Assembly: GCF_009857505.1 (NCBI RefSeq)
Contig: NZ_WWCP01000001.1
Location: 62,001 to 126,000 of the forward strand
Length of the DNA: 64,000 nt
Direction: 5' to 3'
DNA from: Duganella lactea
GTDB taxonomy: Bacteria; Pseudomonadota; Gammaproteobacteria; Burkholderiales; Burkholderiaceae_D
Part shown: one piece after another, positions 1 to 9,030 of the stretch
Layout of the letters: every line of letters begins with the position of its first letter
How positions within the stretch are numbered: the first letter of the stretch is position 1
The notes under the pieces: model-generated
Seen by the model: only the letters and a program-made list of their open reading frames with translations
What the model was told of the DNA's origin: nothing
The model's database searches: none
Position numbers and translations under genes: made by a program

Positions 1-1610
1 TTGGTCCACCAGTCGCGCAGATTGCCGTCGCCATCGTACTGCGCGCCCTGGTCGTCGAAGCCGTGGCTGATTTCGTGGCCGATCACCGCGCCGATGGCGC
101 CGTAGTTGACCGCGTCGTCGGCGTCGGCGTCGAAGAATGGCGGTTGCAGTATCGCGGCCGGGAACACGATCTCGTTGAGCTCGGGATTGTAGTAGGCGTT
201 GACGGTCTGCGGCGTCATGCCCCACTCGTCGCGGTCGATCGGCTTGCCGAGTTTGTTGACTTCCTTCTCGTAGGCGAACACCTGCGCGCGGCGCACATTG
301 CCGACCAGGTCATCCTTGTTGACCACCAGCGCCGAGTAGTCGCGCCACTTGTTCGGATAGCCGATCTTGGTGGTGAACTTGGCCAGCTTGTCCTGCGCCT
401 GCTTTTTGGTCTCCGGCCCCATCCAGTCCAGCGTGTCGATGCTGGCGCGGTAGGCGGCCAACAGATTTTTGACCAGCGCCTCCATGCGCGCCTTGCGCTC
501 CGGCGGAAAGTGCTGCTCGACGTACAGCTTGCCGAGCGCCTCGCCCAGCGCGCCGTCGGTGGCGTTGACGCCGCGTTTCCAGCGCGGCTGCTGTTCGGCG
601 GTACCGCTCAGCACCTTGCCGTAGAAGGCGAAGTTCTCCTGCACAAAGTCCTGCGACAGATACGGCGCGTTGGCGTGCAGCACCTGCCACTGAAAGTAGG
701 CCTTCCACGTCGCCAGCGGCGTCTTGCCCAGCAGCTTGTTGAAGCCGCGGATGTAGCTCGGCTGGCCGACGATGACGTAATCGGTCTTGCCGCCAATGCC
801 GGTGTCGTTCAGCCAGGTCTTCCAGTCATAGCCGGGCGCCAGCCGGGCCAGCCGGTTCAGCGGCACCTTGTTGTAGGCCTTGACCGGATCGCGCAGCTGC
901 ACCTTGGTCCATTGCAGCCCGGCCAGCTGGGTTTCCAGCGCCACGATGGCCCGGGCGTCGGCCGCCGCGTTGGCGTTGCCGGCCAGCGTCAGCATCTTGG
1001 CGACGTGGCGCTCGTACTGGGCCAGCGTGGCGGCCAGTTTCTTGTCCGATTTTTTCAGGTAGTAGTCGCGGTCCGGCAGGCTCAGGCCGTCCTGGTACAG
1101 GTCGGCCACGTAGCGGGTCGAATCCTTGTTGTCCTGATGGATGGCGAAGCCGTAGGGCGCGGTGTAGCCCTGGCGGTTGAAGTGGGCGATCAGGCCCGGG
1201 ATCAGCGTCTTGTCGTTGAGCGCGGCGATGCGGTCGAAGTCCGGCTTCAACGGCAGCAGGCGCAGTTCCTCCAGCCGCGCCTCGTCCATGTAGCTGGCGA
1301 AGAAATCGCCGATGCGCTGCGCTTCCGCGCCGCCGGCCTTAGCCTTATTCGCCGCCGCCGCTTCGATGATCGCGCGCAGCTGCGGCTTGGTGTCGTCGTC
1401 GAGCTTTTCGAACGAGCCCCAGCTCGCCTTGTCCGCCGGAATCTCGGTCTTGGCCAGCCACTTGCCGTTCAAGTGAAGGAAAAAATCATCCTGCGGCCGC
1501 ACCGCGGGATCGATGTCGCGCAGGTCCACGCCCGAGGTCTTCTGTTGCGCGTGGACGCCGGTGGACGCCAGCAACGCCACCATCAGGGCGCTGAGCAGAT
1601 GTGCTTTCAT
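1..1610 (-). CDS. M13 family (neprilysin-like) zinc metallopeptidase, 3' end outside window
   Basis: This is an exported zinc endopeptidase of the M13 family, expected to cut oligopeptides in the periplasm. Residues 1-22 form a signal peptide ending near VHAQ. The mature part begins with the conserved VRPQDDFF segment, and the zinc-binding HEISH sits at about residues 512-516 (bases 63-77). The conserved NAYY and FPAAILQPPFF segments precede it. The C-terminal part, including the third zinc ligand (the ExxxD motif), lies beyond the window, so completeness cannot be judged. The start is the ATG at 1608-1610. It lies directly downstream of a second, very similar M13 gene, so the two look like a tandem duplication, with a terminator between them. 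Confidence 0.93.
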   Translation of the reverse strand, partial: MKAHLLSALMVALLASTGVHAQQKTSGVDLRDIDPAVRPQDDFFLHLNGKWLAKTEIPADKASWGSFEKLDDDTKPQLRAIIEAAAANKAKAGGAEAQRIGDFFASYMDEARLEELRLLPLKPDFDRIAALNDKTLIPGLIAHFNRQGYTAPYGFAIHQDNKDSTRYVADLYQDGLSLPDRDYYLKKSDKKLAATLAQYERHVAKMLTLAGNANAAADARAIVALETQLAGLQWTKVQLRDPVKAYNKVPLNRLARLAPGYDWKTWLNDTGIGGKTDYVIVGQPSYIRGFNKLLGKTPLATWKAYFQWQVLHANAPYLSQDFVQENFAFYGKVLSGTAEQQPRWKRGVNATDGALGEALGKLYVEQHFPPERKARMEALVKNLLAAYRASIDTLDWMGPETKKQAQDKLAKFTTKIGYPNKWRDYSALVVNKDDLVGNVRRAQVFAYEKEVNKLGKPIDRDEWGMTPQTVNAYYNPELNEIVFPAAILQPPFFDADADDAVNYGAIGAVIGHEISHGFDDQGAQYDGDGNLRDWWT

Positions 1611-1641
1611 AGTTTTTTCTCTCCCATCCTTCAAGAACAAT

Positions 1642-1674
1642 AGCAAAAAAGCCACACGGAGTGGCTTTTTTGCT
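1642..1674 (-). terminator. Rho-independent terminator between the two M13 genes
   Basis: A perfect 14-base-pair inverted repeat (AGCAAAAAAGCCAC, 5-base loop, GTGGCTTTTTTGCT) carries A6 on one arm and T6 on the other. On the minus strand it follows the stop of the upstream M13 gene by about 12 bases. The downstream M13 gene starts at 1610, so it needs its own promoter within the roughly 30 bases between, or depends on readthrough. Confidence 0.85.
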
Positions 1675-1686
1675 GCTGATAAACGC

Positions 1687-3729
1687 TTACCAGATGATGA
1701 TGCGCTGTTCCGGCGCAACATACAGCTTGTCGCCCGGTTTCACGCCGAAGGCGTCGTAGAAGCCCGGCTGGTTGACCACCGGGCCGTTGGTGCGGAACTG
1801 GCCCGGCGAATGCGGGTCGGTCTTGATTTGCAGGATCTGCTGCGCCTCGCGCATCTTCACGCGCCAGATCTGGCCAAAGCCCATGAAGAAGCGCTGATCG
1901 CCGGTGAAGCCGTCGATCACCGGCGCCGGCTTGCCGCCCAGCGACAGCTGGTAGGCCTTGTAGGCGATCGCCACGCCGCTGTTGTCGGCGATGTTCTCGC
2001 CCAGCGTCAGCGCGCCGTTGACGTGGTAGCCCGGCAGCGGGCTGTAGCCGTCGTACTGCTTGACCAGCGCGTCGGCCTTGGCCTTGAAGTTGGCGCGGTC
2101 TTCCTTGCTCCACCAGTCGCGCAGATTGCCGTCGCCATCGGACTGGCTGCCGCCATCATCGAAGCCGTGGCTAATCTCGTGACCGATGACCGCGCCGATG
2201 GCGCCGTAGTTGACGGCGTCGTCGGCGCGCGCGTCAAAGAACGGCGGCTGCAAAATCGCGGCCGGGAACACGATCTCGTTCATTGTCGAGCTGTAGTAGG
2301 CGTTGATGGTTTGCGGCGTCATGCCCCATTCGTCGCGGTCGATCGGCTTGCCCAGCTTGGCGATCATGCGCGCGTGGCGGTAGTTCGCGGCGCGCAGCAC
2401 GTTACCGATCAGGTCGGCCTTGATGATGGTCAGCGACGCATAATCGCGCCACTTGTTCGGGTAGCCGATCTTCGGCGTGAACTTGGCCAGCTTGGCCTGC
2501 GCCTCGATCTTCGTCGCCGGGCTCATCCAGTCGAGATTGTCGATGCTGGTCTGGTAGGCGGCCAGCAGGTTCTTCACCAGCTGGTCCATGCGCTGCTTGC
2601 GCTCGGGCGGGAAGTAGTCGGCCACGTACAACTTGCCCAGCGCTTCACCCAGGCTCGCTTCCACCAGCGCCACGCCGGTCTTCCAGCGCGGCGGCTTGAC
2701 GGCCACGCCGGTCAGCACGGTGCTGTAGAAATCGAAGTGGGCGTCGGCGAAGTCCTTCGACAGGAACGGCGATGCTTCGCGCAGCAGTTGCCATTGCAGA
2801 TAGACCTTCCAGGTGGCCAGGTCGGTCTTGTCCAGCACGGCGGCAAAGCTGGTCAGATAGCTCGGCTGGTTGACGATCACGTAGTCGACCTTGTTGGCCA
2901 CGCCGGCGGCGGCCAGCGCGTGGCCCCAGTCAAAGCCTGGCGCCAGCTCGGCCAGTTGCTTGATCGGCATCTTGTTGTAGCGCTTGACCGGGTCGCGGTT
3001 CTGCACCTTGGTCCATTGCGCTTCGGCCAGCTGGGTTTCCAGCGCGACGATCTTGCGGGCGTTGGCGACGGCGTCGCGGTCGCCGGCCAGGCCGAGGATC
3101 TTGGCCACGTGCAGCTCATACTTGGCCAGCGCGCTGGCCAGCTTGGCGTCATCCTTCTTCAGGTAGTAGTCGCGGTCCGGCAGGCCCAAACCGCTCTGGC
3201 CGATGTAGACCGCGTACCTGGTGGACTCGCGCGCATCCTGGCGCACGCTGATGCCGTAGGGCGCGCTGACGCCGATCTGGCCCAGGTGGGCAAACATCAT
3301 CGGCAGGCCGTTCTTGTCCTTGATGGCGCGGATGCGGTTCAATTCGCCGGTCAGCGGACGGATGCCGATGGCGTTGAGCTTGGCTTCGTCCATGAAGCTG
3401 GCGTACAGGTCGGCGATTTTCTGCGCCTCGCTGCCCTGCTTGCGGGCCTTGTCGGCTTCGGCTTTCTCGATCAGGCCGCGCAGCTGCGGCAGCGTGTCGT
3501 CGCGCAGCTTGGCGAAGGTGCCCCAGCTGGATTTGTCCGATGGAATCTCGGTGGTCTTCAGCCAGTTGCCGTTCAGGTAGGTAAAGAAGTCATCCTGCGG
3601 ACGCACGCTGGTGTCCATGTTGGGCAGGTCGATGCCGGAGATCGGCGCACTATCATGGGCTTCGTGGGCCAAGGCGAGGGCGGCTGTCAGGCTCAGGGTC
3701 AGAGCGGTCAGCAACAGGCGTTTTTTCAC
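1687..3729 (-). CDS. M13 family (neprilysin-like) zinc metallopeptidase
   Basis: Complete 680-residue exported zinc endopeptidase, the normal length for bacterial M13 (PepO-like) enzymes. It has a signal peptide (MKKRLLLTALTLSLTAALALA), the N-terminal M13 domain starting at VRPQDDFFTYLNGNW, the zinc motif HEISH at residues 517-521 and the downstream GENIAD motif at about 577-582, which supplies the glutamate ligand. NAYY and FPAAILQPPFF are conserved. The C-terminus ends in RIIIW rather than the CxxW of animal neprilysins, as is common in bacteria. The protein is closely similar over its whole length to the adjacent downstream gene. The likely substrate is periplasmic peptides; the specific one is unknown. 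Confidence 0.95.
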   Translation of the reverse strand: MKKRLLLTALTLSLTAALALAHEAHDSAPISGIDLPNMDTSVRPQDDFFTYLNGNWLKTTEIPSDKSSWGTFAKLRDDTLPQLRGLIEKAEADKARKQGSEAQKIADLYASFMDEAKLNAIGIRPLTGELNRIRAIKDKNGLPMMFAHLGQIGVSAPYGISVRQDARESTRYAVYIGQSGLGLPDRDYYLKKDDAKLASALAKYELHVAKILGLAGDRDAVANARKIVALETQLAEAQWTKVQNRDPVKRYNKMPIKQLAELAPGFDWGHALAAAGVANKVDYVIVNQPSYLTSFAAVLDKTDLATWKVYLQWQLLREASPFLSKDFADAHFDFYSTVLTGVAVKPPRWKTGVALVEASLGEALGKLYVADYFPPERKQRMDQLVKNLLAAYQTSIDNLDWMSPATKIEAQAKLAKFTPKIGYPNKWRDYASLTIIKADLIGNVLRAANYRHARMIAKLGKPIDRDEWGMTPQTINAYYSSTMNEIVFPAAILQPPFFDARADDAVNYGAIGAVIGHEISHGFDDGGSQSDGDGNLRDWWSKEDRANFKAKADALVKQYDGYSPLPGYHVNGALTLGENIADNSGVAIAYKAYQLSLGGKPAPVIDGFTGDQRFFMGFGQIWRVKMREAQQILQIKTDPHSPGQFRTNGPVVNQPGFYDAFGVKPGDKLYVAPEQRIIIW

Positions 3730-3743
3730 AGCGGGTCCTTATG

Positions 3744-3771
3744 GTTAGAACTTGGGTTTCCGAATTCTAAC
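3744..3771. promoter_or_regulatory. Inverted repeat in the promoter region of the M13 genes
   Basis: GTTAGAA and TTCTAAC form a perfect 7-base inverted repeat separated by 14 bases, 15-42 bases upstream of the M13 start codon at 3729. The position and centre-to-centre spacing (about two helical turns) fit an operator for a dimeric regulator. No regulator family is implied by the sequence. Confidence 0.35.
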
Positions 3772-3856
3772 TTCAGCCCCGGCTGAGGGATAGTGGCCGT
3801 CCGTTTGTTACTTTACGATACATGCGCGGGTGGGCGTGCGCGCAACGAACGGCCGG

Positions 3857-4438
3857 TTAGCCACCACCACCCGGCAGATTGACATTCAGGCCCCCCATGC
3901 CGGCCCCCATGCCGCCACGCGCGCCCTTGCCGCCGCGGTGCTCGCCACTGTCCTCGCGGCGCTCCGGACGCGGGCTGACGCCGTCGTCCGGCACGCGCTG
4001 CAGTTGTTCGGCCAGCGTCCGCGCCACGGTCTGGCGCTGGCTTTCCGATAAGGCATCATTGACCGTCAGCCACCATTCGCGCAGCAGCTTTTCCTCGCCG
4101 GCGCTGACGCTGGCCTCCTCTTCGACGGCCTTGGCCAGGTCGCGCAGTTCCACATTGGCGCTCTGCGCGCCGGCCAGCGTGGCCGCCTGCAGACGGTCGC
4201 GACGCTCCTTGCGGGCACGCAACAAATTGCGCGTCTTGCTCTCGGTCTGCGACCACAGCGTCTGCTGGTTGCCGTTCAGGTTCAGCGATTTCTTCAGCTC
4301 AGCGGCCATCGGCAGATAGTCGTCGGCCTTCAGCTCCATCAACGGCAAGGCCATGGCCGGCGATAGCAAGGCGGAGAACGCCAGCGCCACACTGAGGCGG
4401 CGCAAGACGGACGAGGCGGGACGTGGCAAGAATCGCAT
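3857..4438 (-). CDS. Small exported helical protein, Spy/CpxP-like
   Basis: A 193-residue protein starting at the ATG at 4436-4438 (MRFLPRP). It has a signal peptide ending near SPAMALP, then a charged, helix-rich middle with an LNLNGNQQ segment reminiscent of the LTxxQ motif of Spy/CpxP periplasmic chaperones or metal sensors. It ends in a low-complexity, glycine-rich tail (GGKGARGGMGAGMGG...LPGGGG). The family assignment is inferred from size, export signal and helix pattern only. An in-frame GTG/ATG extension to 4492 is possible but would translate through a terminator hairpin, so the shorter start is preferred. It lies divergent from ctpA. Confidence 0.6.
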   Translation of the reverse strand: MRFLPRPASSVLRRLSVALAFSALLSPAMALPLMELKADDYLPMAAELKKSLNLNGNQQTLWSQTESKTRNLLRARKERRDRLQAATLAGAQSANVELRDLAKAVEEEASVSAGEEKLLREWWLTVNDALSESQRQTVARTLAEQLQRVPDDGVSPRPERREDSGEHRGGKGARGGMGAGMGGLNVNLPGGGG

Positions 4439-4452
4439 GGATGCTCCGTAGA

Positions 4453-4482
4453 TAAAAAAAAGCCAGCGCTTGGGGCGCTGGC
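4453..4482 (-). terminator. Intrinsic terminator hairpin inside the 5' leader of the Spy-like gene
   Basis: On the minus strand GCCAGCGC, a 5-base loop and GCGCTGGC form a perfect 8-base-pair stem followed by an unbroken T8. This is a textbook intrinsic terminator. It lies only about 15 bases upstream of the ATG at 4438, and no minus-strand gene precedes it, so it can only stop transcripts that start in the 4490-4780 intergenic region. It may act as an attenuator or as the end of a small RNA. Confidence 0.75.
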
Positions 4483-4783
4483 GAAAAACCACTTCAGGGT
4501 AGAGAGAAATACGAGCTCAGTGTAGGCCGCGAATTTGCGGACGGCAGGGCTTCTTACAAATATTTACTGTCGTGAACGCTGGGGATACACGCCATACAAA
4601 TCAGAAAAATGATTGTTTCGCCAAGCGGGCATTGGCGCGCTTCGGAAGTCAACGGCGCCCGTTGTAAATCGGCGTAAAGGTATAAATCAATTTCGCACGG
4701 GCCACTACGTTTGCCAGGAATCAGGTTTATACTCGTTTCACGCCCGCTGCAGATTCGCAGCGGCGAGCTTTGACAGGTGAAAC

Positions 4784-6229
4784 ATGGGCAAGAAATTAAA
4801 GAACTCCGGCTTGATCGGCGTGGGGGTGGTGGCCGGCATCGCCATCTCGCTGCAGTTTTCCGCCATGGCCCAAAAGCCGGTGGACCCGCCGCTGCCGCTG
4901 GCCGAACTGCGCCAGCTGGCCGATGTGTTCGGCCTGATCAAATCCGATTACGTCGAGCCGGTCGAGGACAAGAAGCTGCTGACCGAGGCCATTTCCGGCA
5001 TGGTCGCCTCGCTTGATCCCCATTCCGCCTACCTCGACAAGAAAGCCTATGCCGAGCTGCGCGAGGGGTCGCAGGGCAAGTTCGTCGGCCTGGGCATCGA
5101 GATCGGCCAGAGCGAGGACGGCTACATCAAGATCGTCGCGCCGATCGAGGATTCGCCGGCCTGGCGCGCCGGCATCAAGCCGGGCGACCTGATCAGCCGG
5201 CTGGACAACGTGCAAGTCAAAGGCATGTCGCTGGACGACTCGATCAAAAAAATGCGCGGCGAGCCCAACAGCAAAGTCAGCCTGACCATCCTGCGCAAGG
5301 GCGAGCCGGAGCCGCTGACCTTCAACATGACGCGCGAAGAGATTCATCAGAAGAGCGTCAAGGGCAAACTCATCGAGCCGGGCTATGCGTGGCTGCGCAT
5401 CTCGCAATTCCAGGAGCCGACCGTCGATGACATGGCGGCCAAGATTATCGAGCTGTACCAGCAAGACCCCCACATCAAGGGGCTGGTGCTGGACCTGCGC
5501 AACGATCCCGGCGGCGTGCTGCAAGGGGCGATCGGCGTGGCCGCCGCCTTCCTGCCGAAGGATGCGCCGATCGTGTCGACCAACGGCCAGTTGCCGGACC
5601 AGAAACAGATCTTCTACGGCCGTCCCGAATACTACGAGCTGCGCGCCGAAAGCGACGCGCTGGCCAAGCTGCCGGCCGCGCTGAAGAAGGTGCCGATGGT
5701 GGTACTGGTCAACACCGGCTCGGCGTCGGCCTCGGAAATCGTCGCCGGCGCGCTGCAGGACTACAAGCGCGCCGACATCATCGGCACGCAAACCTTCGGC
5801 AAGGGCTCGGTGCAGACCATCCGCCAGCTGACCGCCGACACCGCCGTCAAGCTGACCACCGCGCGCTACTACACGCCGAACGGCCGCTCGATCCAGGCCA
5901 AGGGCATCACGCCCGACCTCGTGGTCGATGAAAACGCCGACGGCGACGGCCTGAACGCGCTGCGCACCCGCGAGGCAGACCTCAGCAAGCACCTCAGCAA
6001 CGACCGCGAGGCCGAGGGCGAAAAGAGCAAACGCGACGAGCTGGAAGAGCAGGTTCGCATCCTGGCGCTGGAAAAGAACCGCAAACCGCTGGAATATGGC
6101 AGCGGCGAGGATTTCCAGCTGCAACAAGCGCTGAATCACCTGAAGGGCCTGCCGGTCCAGCTGGCCAAGCCGGCCACCACCGTGGTCAGCACCGACACCG
6201 GATTGCCGAAGGACCTGGCGAAAAAATAA
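4784..6229 (+). CDS. ctpA: S41 family carboxyl-terminal processing protease
   Basis: 481-residue periplasmic serine protease of the CtpA/Prc type, which trims or degrades envelope proteins from their C-termini. Order: an N-terminal membrane anchor or signal (residues 6-27), a helical segment with the DPHSAYLD signature near residue 80, a PDZ domain (about 95-185) and the S41 catalytic core. The nucleophile lies in NTGSASASEIVAGAL, and the general-base lysine in GTQTFGKGSVQ. The tail is charged and likely helical. Length is typical of the short CtpA class. It is followed by a strong terminator, so it is probably monocistronic. It is transcribed divergently from the Spy-like gene. Confidence 0.93.
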   Translation: MGKKLKNSGLIGVGVVAGIAISLQFSAMAQKPVDPPLPLAELRQLADVFGLIKSDYVEPVEDKKLLTEAISGMVASLDPHSAYLDKKAYAELREGSQGKFVGLGIEIGQSEDGYIKIVAPIEDSPAWRAGIKPGDLISRLDNVQVKGMSLDDSIKKMRGEPNSKVSLTILRKGEPEPLTFNMTREEIHQKSVKGKLIEPGYAWLRISQFQEPTVDDMAAKIIELYQQDPHIKGLVLDLRNDPGGVLQGAIGVAAAFLPKDAPIVSTNGQLPDQKQIFYGRPEYYELRAESDALAKLPAALKKVPMVVLVNTGSASASEIVAGALQDYKRADIIGTQTFGKGSVQTIRQLTADTAVKLTTARYYTPNGRSIQAKGITPDLVVDENADGDGLNALRTREADLSKHLSNDREAEGEKSKRDELEEQVRILALEKNRKPLEYGSGEDFQLQQALNHLKGLPVQLAKPATTVVSTDTGLPKDLAKK

Positions 6230-6250
6230 GCGGTCACATCAAGCAGACCC

Positions 6251-6280
6251 AGCGGCGCCTCCAGGGCGCCGCTTTTATTT
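6251..6280 (+). terminator. Rho-independent terminator after ctpA
   Basis: AGCGGCGCC, a 5-base loop and GGCGCCGCT form a perfect 9-base-pair stem followed by TTTATTTT, 21 bases after the ctpA stop. Confidence 0.85.
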
Positions 6281-6356
6281 TCCAGTAACGTGCAGCCATT
6301 GTGTAGAATTTGCCTCATTATTGGCAACTGCCATTGCTTAACTTGAAAGTTTAACC

Positions 6357-7478
6357 ATGAAACAAGCCGTCATCAGCGGTACCGGCCTCTTCACGCCAGC
6401 GCAGTCGATCACCAACGAAGAACTGGTTGAATGTTTTAACGCCTACGTCGAACAATTCAACGCCGGGCACGCCGCCGCCATCGCGGCCGGCACGGTCGCG
6501 GCGCTGGAGCCGTCCAGCGTGGCGTTCATCGAGAAGGCGTCCGGCATCAAGGCGCGTTACGTGATGGAAAAGGCCGGCATCCTCGATCCGCGCCGCATGG
6601 TCTCGCGGATCGCCGAGCGCGCCGACGACGACCTGTCGCTGCAGGCGGAAATCGCCGTGGCCGCCGCCCGCCAGGCGCTGGACCGCGCGCAGAAAACCGC
6701 CGCCGACATCGACATGGTGCTGGTGGCCTGCTCCAACCTGCAGCGCGCGTATCCGGCCATGGCGGTCGAGGTGCAGGGCGCGCTCGGCATCGACGGCTAC
6801 GGCTTCGACATGAACGTGGCCTGCTCGTCGGCCACCTTCGGCATCCAGCAGGCGGTGGCGGCGGTGCAAAGCGGCCAGGCGCGCGCGGTGCTGGTGCTGA
6901 ATCCGGAAATCACCTCGGGCCACCTGAACTGGCGCGACCGCGACAGCCACTTCATCTTCGGCGACGCCTGCACCGCGATCATCATCGAAGCCAGGGACAC
7001 CGCCACCAGCAGCCACCAGTGGGAAATCCTCGAAAGCAAGCTCAAGACCAGCTTCTCGAACAACATCCGCAACAACTTCGGCTTCCTCAACCGCTTCGAT
7101 GAAAGCGGCGTCGGCCAGGCGGACAAGCTGTTCCGCCAGCAGGGCCGCAAGGTGTTCAAGGACGTCTGCCCGATGGCCGCCGAGATGATCAAGACCACCA
7201 TCGCCGACGCCGGCCTGGAAGTGCCGCAGATCAAGCGCTACTGGCTGCACCAGGCCAACCTGAACATGAACCTGCTGATCAGCCGCCTGGTGCTGGGCCG
7301 CGACGCCGAGCCGGGCGAGGCGCCGGTGATCCTGGACGAATACGCCAACACCTCGTCGGCCGGCTCGGTGATCGCCTTCCACAAGCACTCGGCCGATCTG
7401 GCCAAGGGGGAGCTGGGCGTCATCTGCTCGTTCGGCGCCGGCTACTCGATCGGCTGCGTGGTGGTCAAGCGCGTCTGA
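6357..7478 (+). CDS. Beta-ketoacyl-ACP synthase III family protein (FabH-like)
   Basis: 373-residue thiolase-fold condensing enzyme. The catalytic triad is visible: the nucleophilic cysteine in NVACSSATF (Cys156), the histidine in [10 protein letters not shown] (about 298) and the asparagine in [10 protein letters not shown] (about 332). It is longer than housekeeping FabH (about 317 residues) because of an insertion around residues 30-60. This is the pattern of the FabH-like class that, in Pseudomonas, feeds medium-chain acyl-CoA into fatty-acid synthesis. That role here is inference. No other fatty-acid synthesis gene lies beside it, so it is probably not the housekeeping copy. Confidence 0.85.
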   Translation: MKQAVISGTGLFTPAQSITNEELVECFNAYVEQFNAGHAAAIAAGTVAALEPSSVAFIEKASGIKARYVMEKAGILDPRRMVSRIAERADDDLSLQAEIAVAAARQALDRAQKTAADIDMVLVACSNLQRAYPAMAVEVQGALGIDGYGFDMNVACSSATFGIQQAVAAVQSGQARAVLVLNPEITSGHLNWRDRDSHFIFGDACTAIIIEARDTATSSHQWEILESKLKTSFSNNIRNNFGFLNRFDESGVGQADKLFRQQGRKVFKDVCPMAAEMIKTTIADAGLEVPQIKRYWLHQANLNMNLLISRLVLGRDAEPGEAPVILDEYANTSSAGSVIAFHKHSADLAKGELGVICSFGAGYSIGCVVVKRV

Positions 7479-7531
7479 GGACGGCACCATGCGCGCCGGC
7501 GCATGACCTGCATCGACCTTTGGAGTGGGCC

Positions 7532-8944
7532 ATGGATTTTCCGCCGCTGGACAACAGCGCCGCCGAACCGCTGTACCGGCAAATCTACACGCGCTTGCGT
7601 AGCGCCATCGCGGAGGGCACGCTGCAACCCGGCGACCGCATCCCGGCCGCGCGCGCCCTCGCGCTGGAGCTGGGCCTGGCGCGCGGCACGGTGGAATCGG
7701 CCTATTCTCTGCTGACGGCGGAAGGCTATGTGACAGCGCACGGCCAGGCCGGCACCGTGGTCACGCCCGCGCTGGCGCGCCACGCGCCGGTATCGCCGAC
7801 ACCGCGCCCCGCCACCGCCCACAACAACCTCGGCGACGCCGCCTCGTCCACCCTGCCGTTCCAGATGGGCATACCAGCGCTGGACGCCTTCCCGCGCAAG
7901 GTGTGGGCGCGCCTGACGGCACGCGCGGCGCGCGCCACGCGGCCGGCCGACATGATCTATCCGCCATGGGCCGGGCTGCCGGAACTGCGCATCGCCATCG
8001 CCGCCTACCTGCAGCTGTCACGCGGCATCGACTGCACGCCGTCGCAGGTGTTCATCACCAGCGGCTACCGCAATTCGATGGAACTGATGACGCGCGCACT
8101 GCTGCGGCCAGGCGACGGCGTGTGGGTCGAAGATCCCGGCTATCCGCCCACCAGCGATTTGCTGCGCGAGGCAGGCATGCAACCGGTCCCGGTGGCGGTG
8201 GATGGCGAAGGTTTGATGGTGTCACACGGCGTGGCCACGGCGCCGCAGGCCAGAGCCGCCATCGTCACGCCGGCGCATCAAAGCCCGCTGTGCGTCTCGC
8301 TATCGCTGCCGCGCCGTCTGGCGCTGCTGGACTGGGCCTCGCAAGCCGGCGCCTGGATCGTCGAGGACGACTACGACGGCGAATACCGCTACGTCAGCCG
8401 TCCGCTGCCGGCGCTGCAAAGCCTGGACCGCGATGGCCGCGTGCTGTACTCCGGCACCTTCAGCAAGGTGCTGTTCCCGGCGATCCGGCTGGCCTACCTG
8501 GTGGTGCCGCCGGCGCAGGTCGCACGTTTCGAGCATCTGAGCCGCACCCTCGCCCTCGGCGGGCCGACGCTGATGCAAAGCGTGGTGGCCGACTTCATCA
8601 ACGAAGGCCACTTCGCCCGTCACATCCAGCGCATGCGCCGTCTGTACGCCGAGCGCCGCCGGTTCGCCGCCGACGGCCTGACGGCGGCGCTGGGCCAGCA
8701 CATGTCGGTGGAGCCGCAACCGGGCGGCATGCATCTGGTGCTGCGCATGAAAGGCCACGACGGTGATCGGCGCGACCGCGCACTGGCGGCGCGCATGGGC
8801 GACCACGGCATGGCGGCGCTGGCCCTGTCCGAGCGCGGCGTGCTGCCGCAGATTCCGTCGGCACTGCTGCTGGCCTTCACCAACATCGATACCGAGGCCA
8901 GGGCGCGGGAACTGGGCCAGCGCATACTGAACATCATGGCCTAG
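7532..8944 (+). CDS. MocR/PdxR-type GntR-aminotransferase transcriptional regulator
   Basis: 470-residue PLP-dependent regulator. An N-terminal GntR winged helix-turn-helix (about residues 10-80, LYRQIYTRLRSAIAEGTLQPGDRIPAARALA) is joined by a linker to a class-I aminotransferase-like domain. The PLP lysine lies in SGTFSKVLFP (Lys312). The ATG at 7532 is preferred because GGAG lies 6 bases upstream; a TTG at 7520 would add four residues. Such regulators usually control a neighbouring gene in response to an amine or vitamin B6 compound. The closest candidate is the AhpD-like gene 86 bases downstream on the same strand. Confidence 0.88.
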   Translation: MDFPPLDNSAAEPLYRQIYTRLRSAIAEGTLQPGDRIPAARALALELGLARGTVESAYSLLTAEGYVTAHGQAGTVVTPALARHAPVSPTPRPATAHNNLGDAASSTLPFQMGIPALDAFPRKVWARLTARAARATRPADMIYPPWAGLPELRIAIAAYLQLSRGIDCTPSQVFITSGYRNSMELMTRALLRPGDGVWVEDPGYPPTSDLLREAGMQPVPVAVDGEGLMVSHGVATAPQARAAIVTPAHQSPLCVSLSLPRRLALLDWASQAGAWIVEDDYDGEYRYVSRPLPALQSLDRDGRVLYSGTFSKVLFPAIRLAYLVVPPAQVARFEHLSRTLALGGPTLMQSVVADFINEGHFARHIQRMRRLYAERRRFAADGLTAALGQHMSVEPQPGGMHLVLRMKGHDGDRRDRALAARMGDHGMAALALSERGVLPQIPSALLLAFTNIDTEARARELGQRILNIMA

Positions 8945-9030
8945 TCCAAAACACCATTCATGGCCCTTCAACGATAGTCCATCGAAGCGCACAATGACTC
9001 CATCGTCATCAAGCAAACCAAGGAGTCATC

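Noticed and set aside
63..3786. Long plus-strand open frames opposite the two M13 genes
   Set aside because: Their translations are low-complexity (R, V, G, Q, A rich) without motifs. They mirror the GC-rich third positions of real minus-strand genes with clear signal peptides and HEISH motifs.
4711..4733. TTGCCA...TATACT as a sigma-70 promoter for ctpA
   Set aside because: The spacing between the hexamers is about 11 bases, too short for a functional -35/-10 pair; TATACT alone may still be a -10.
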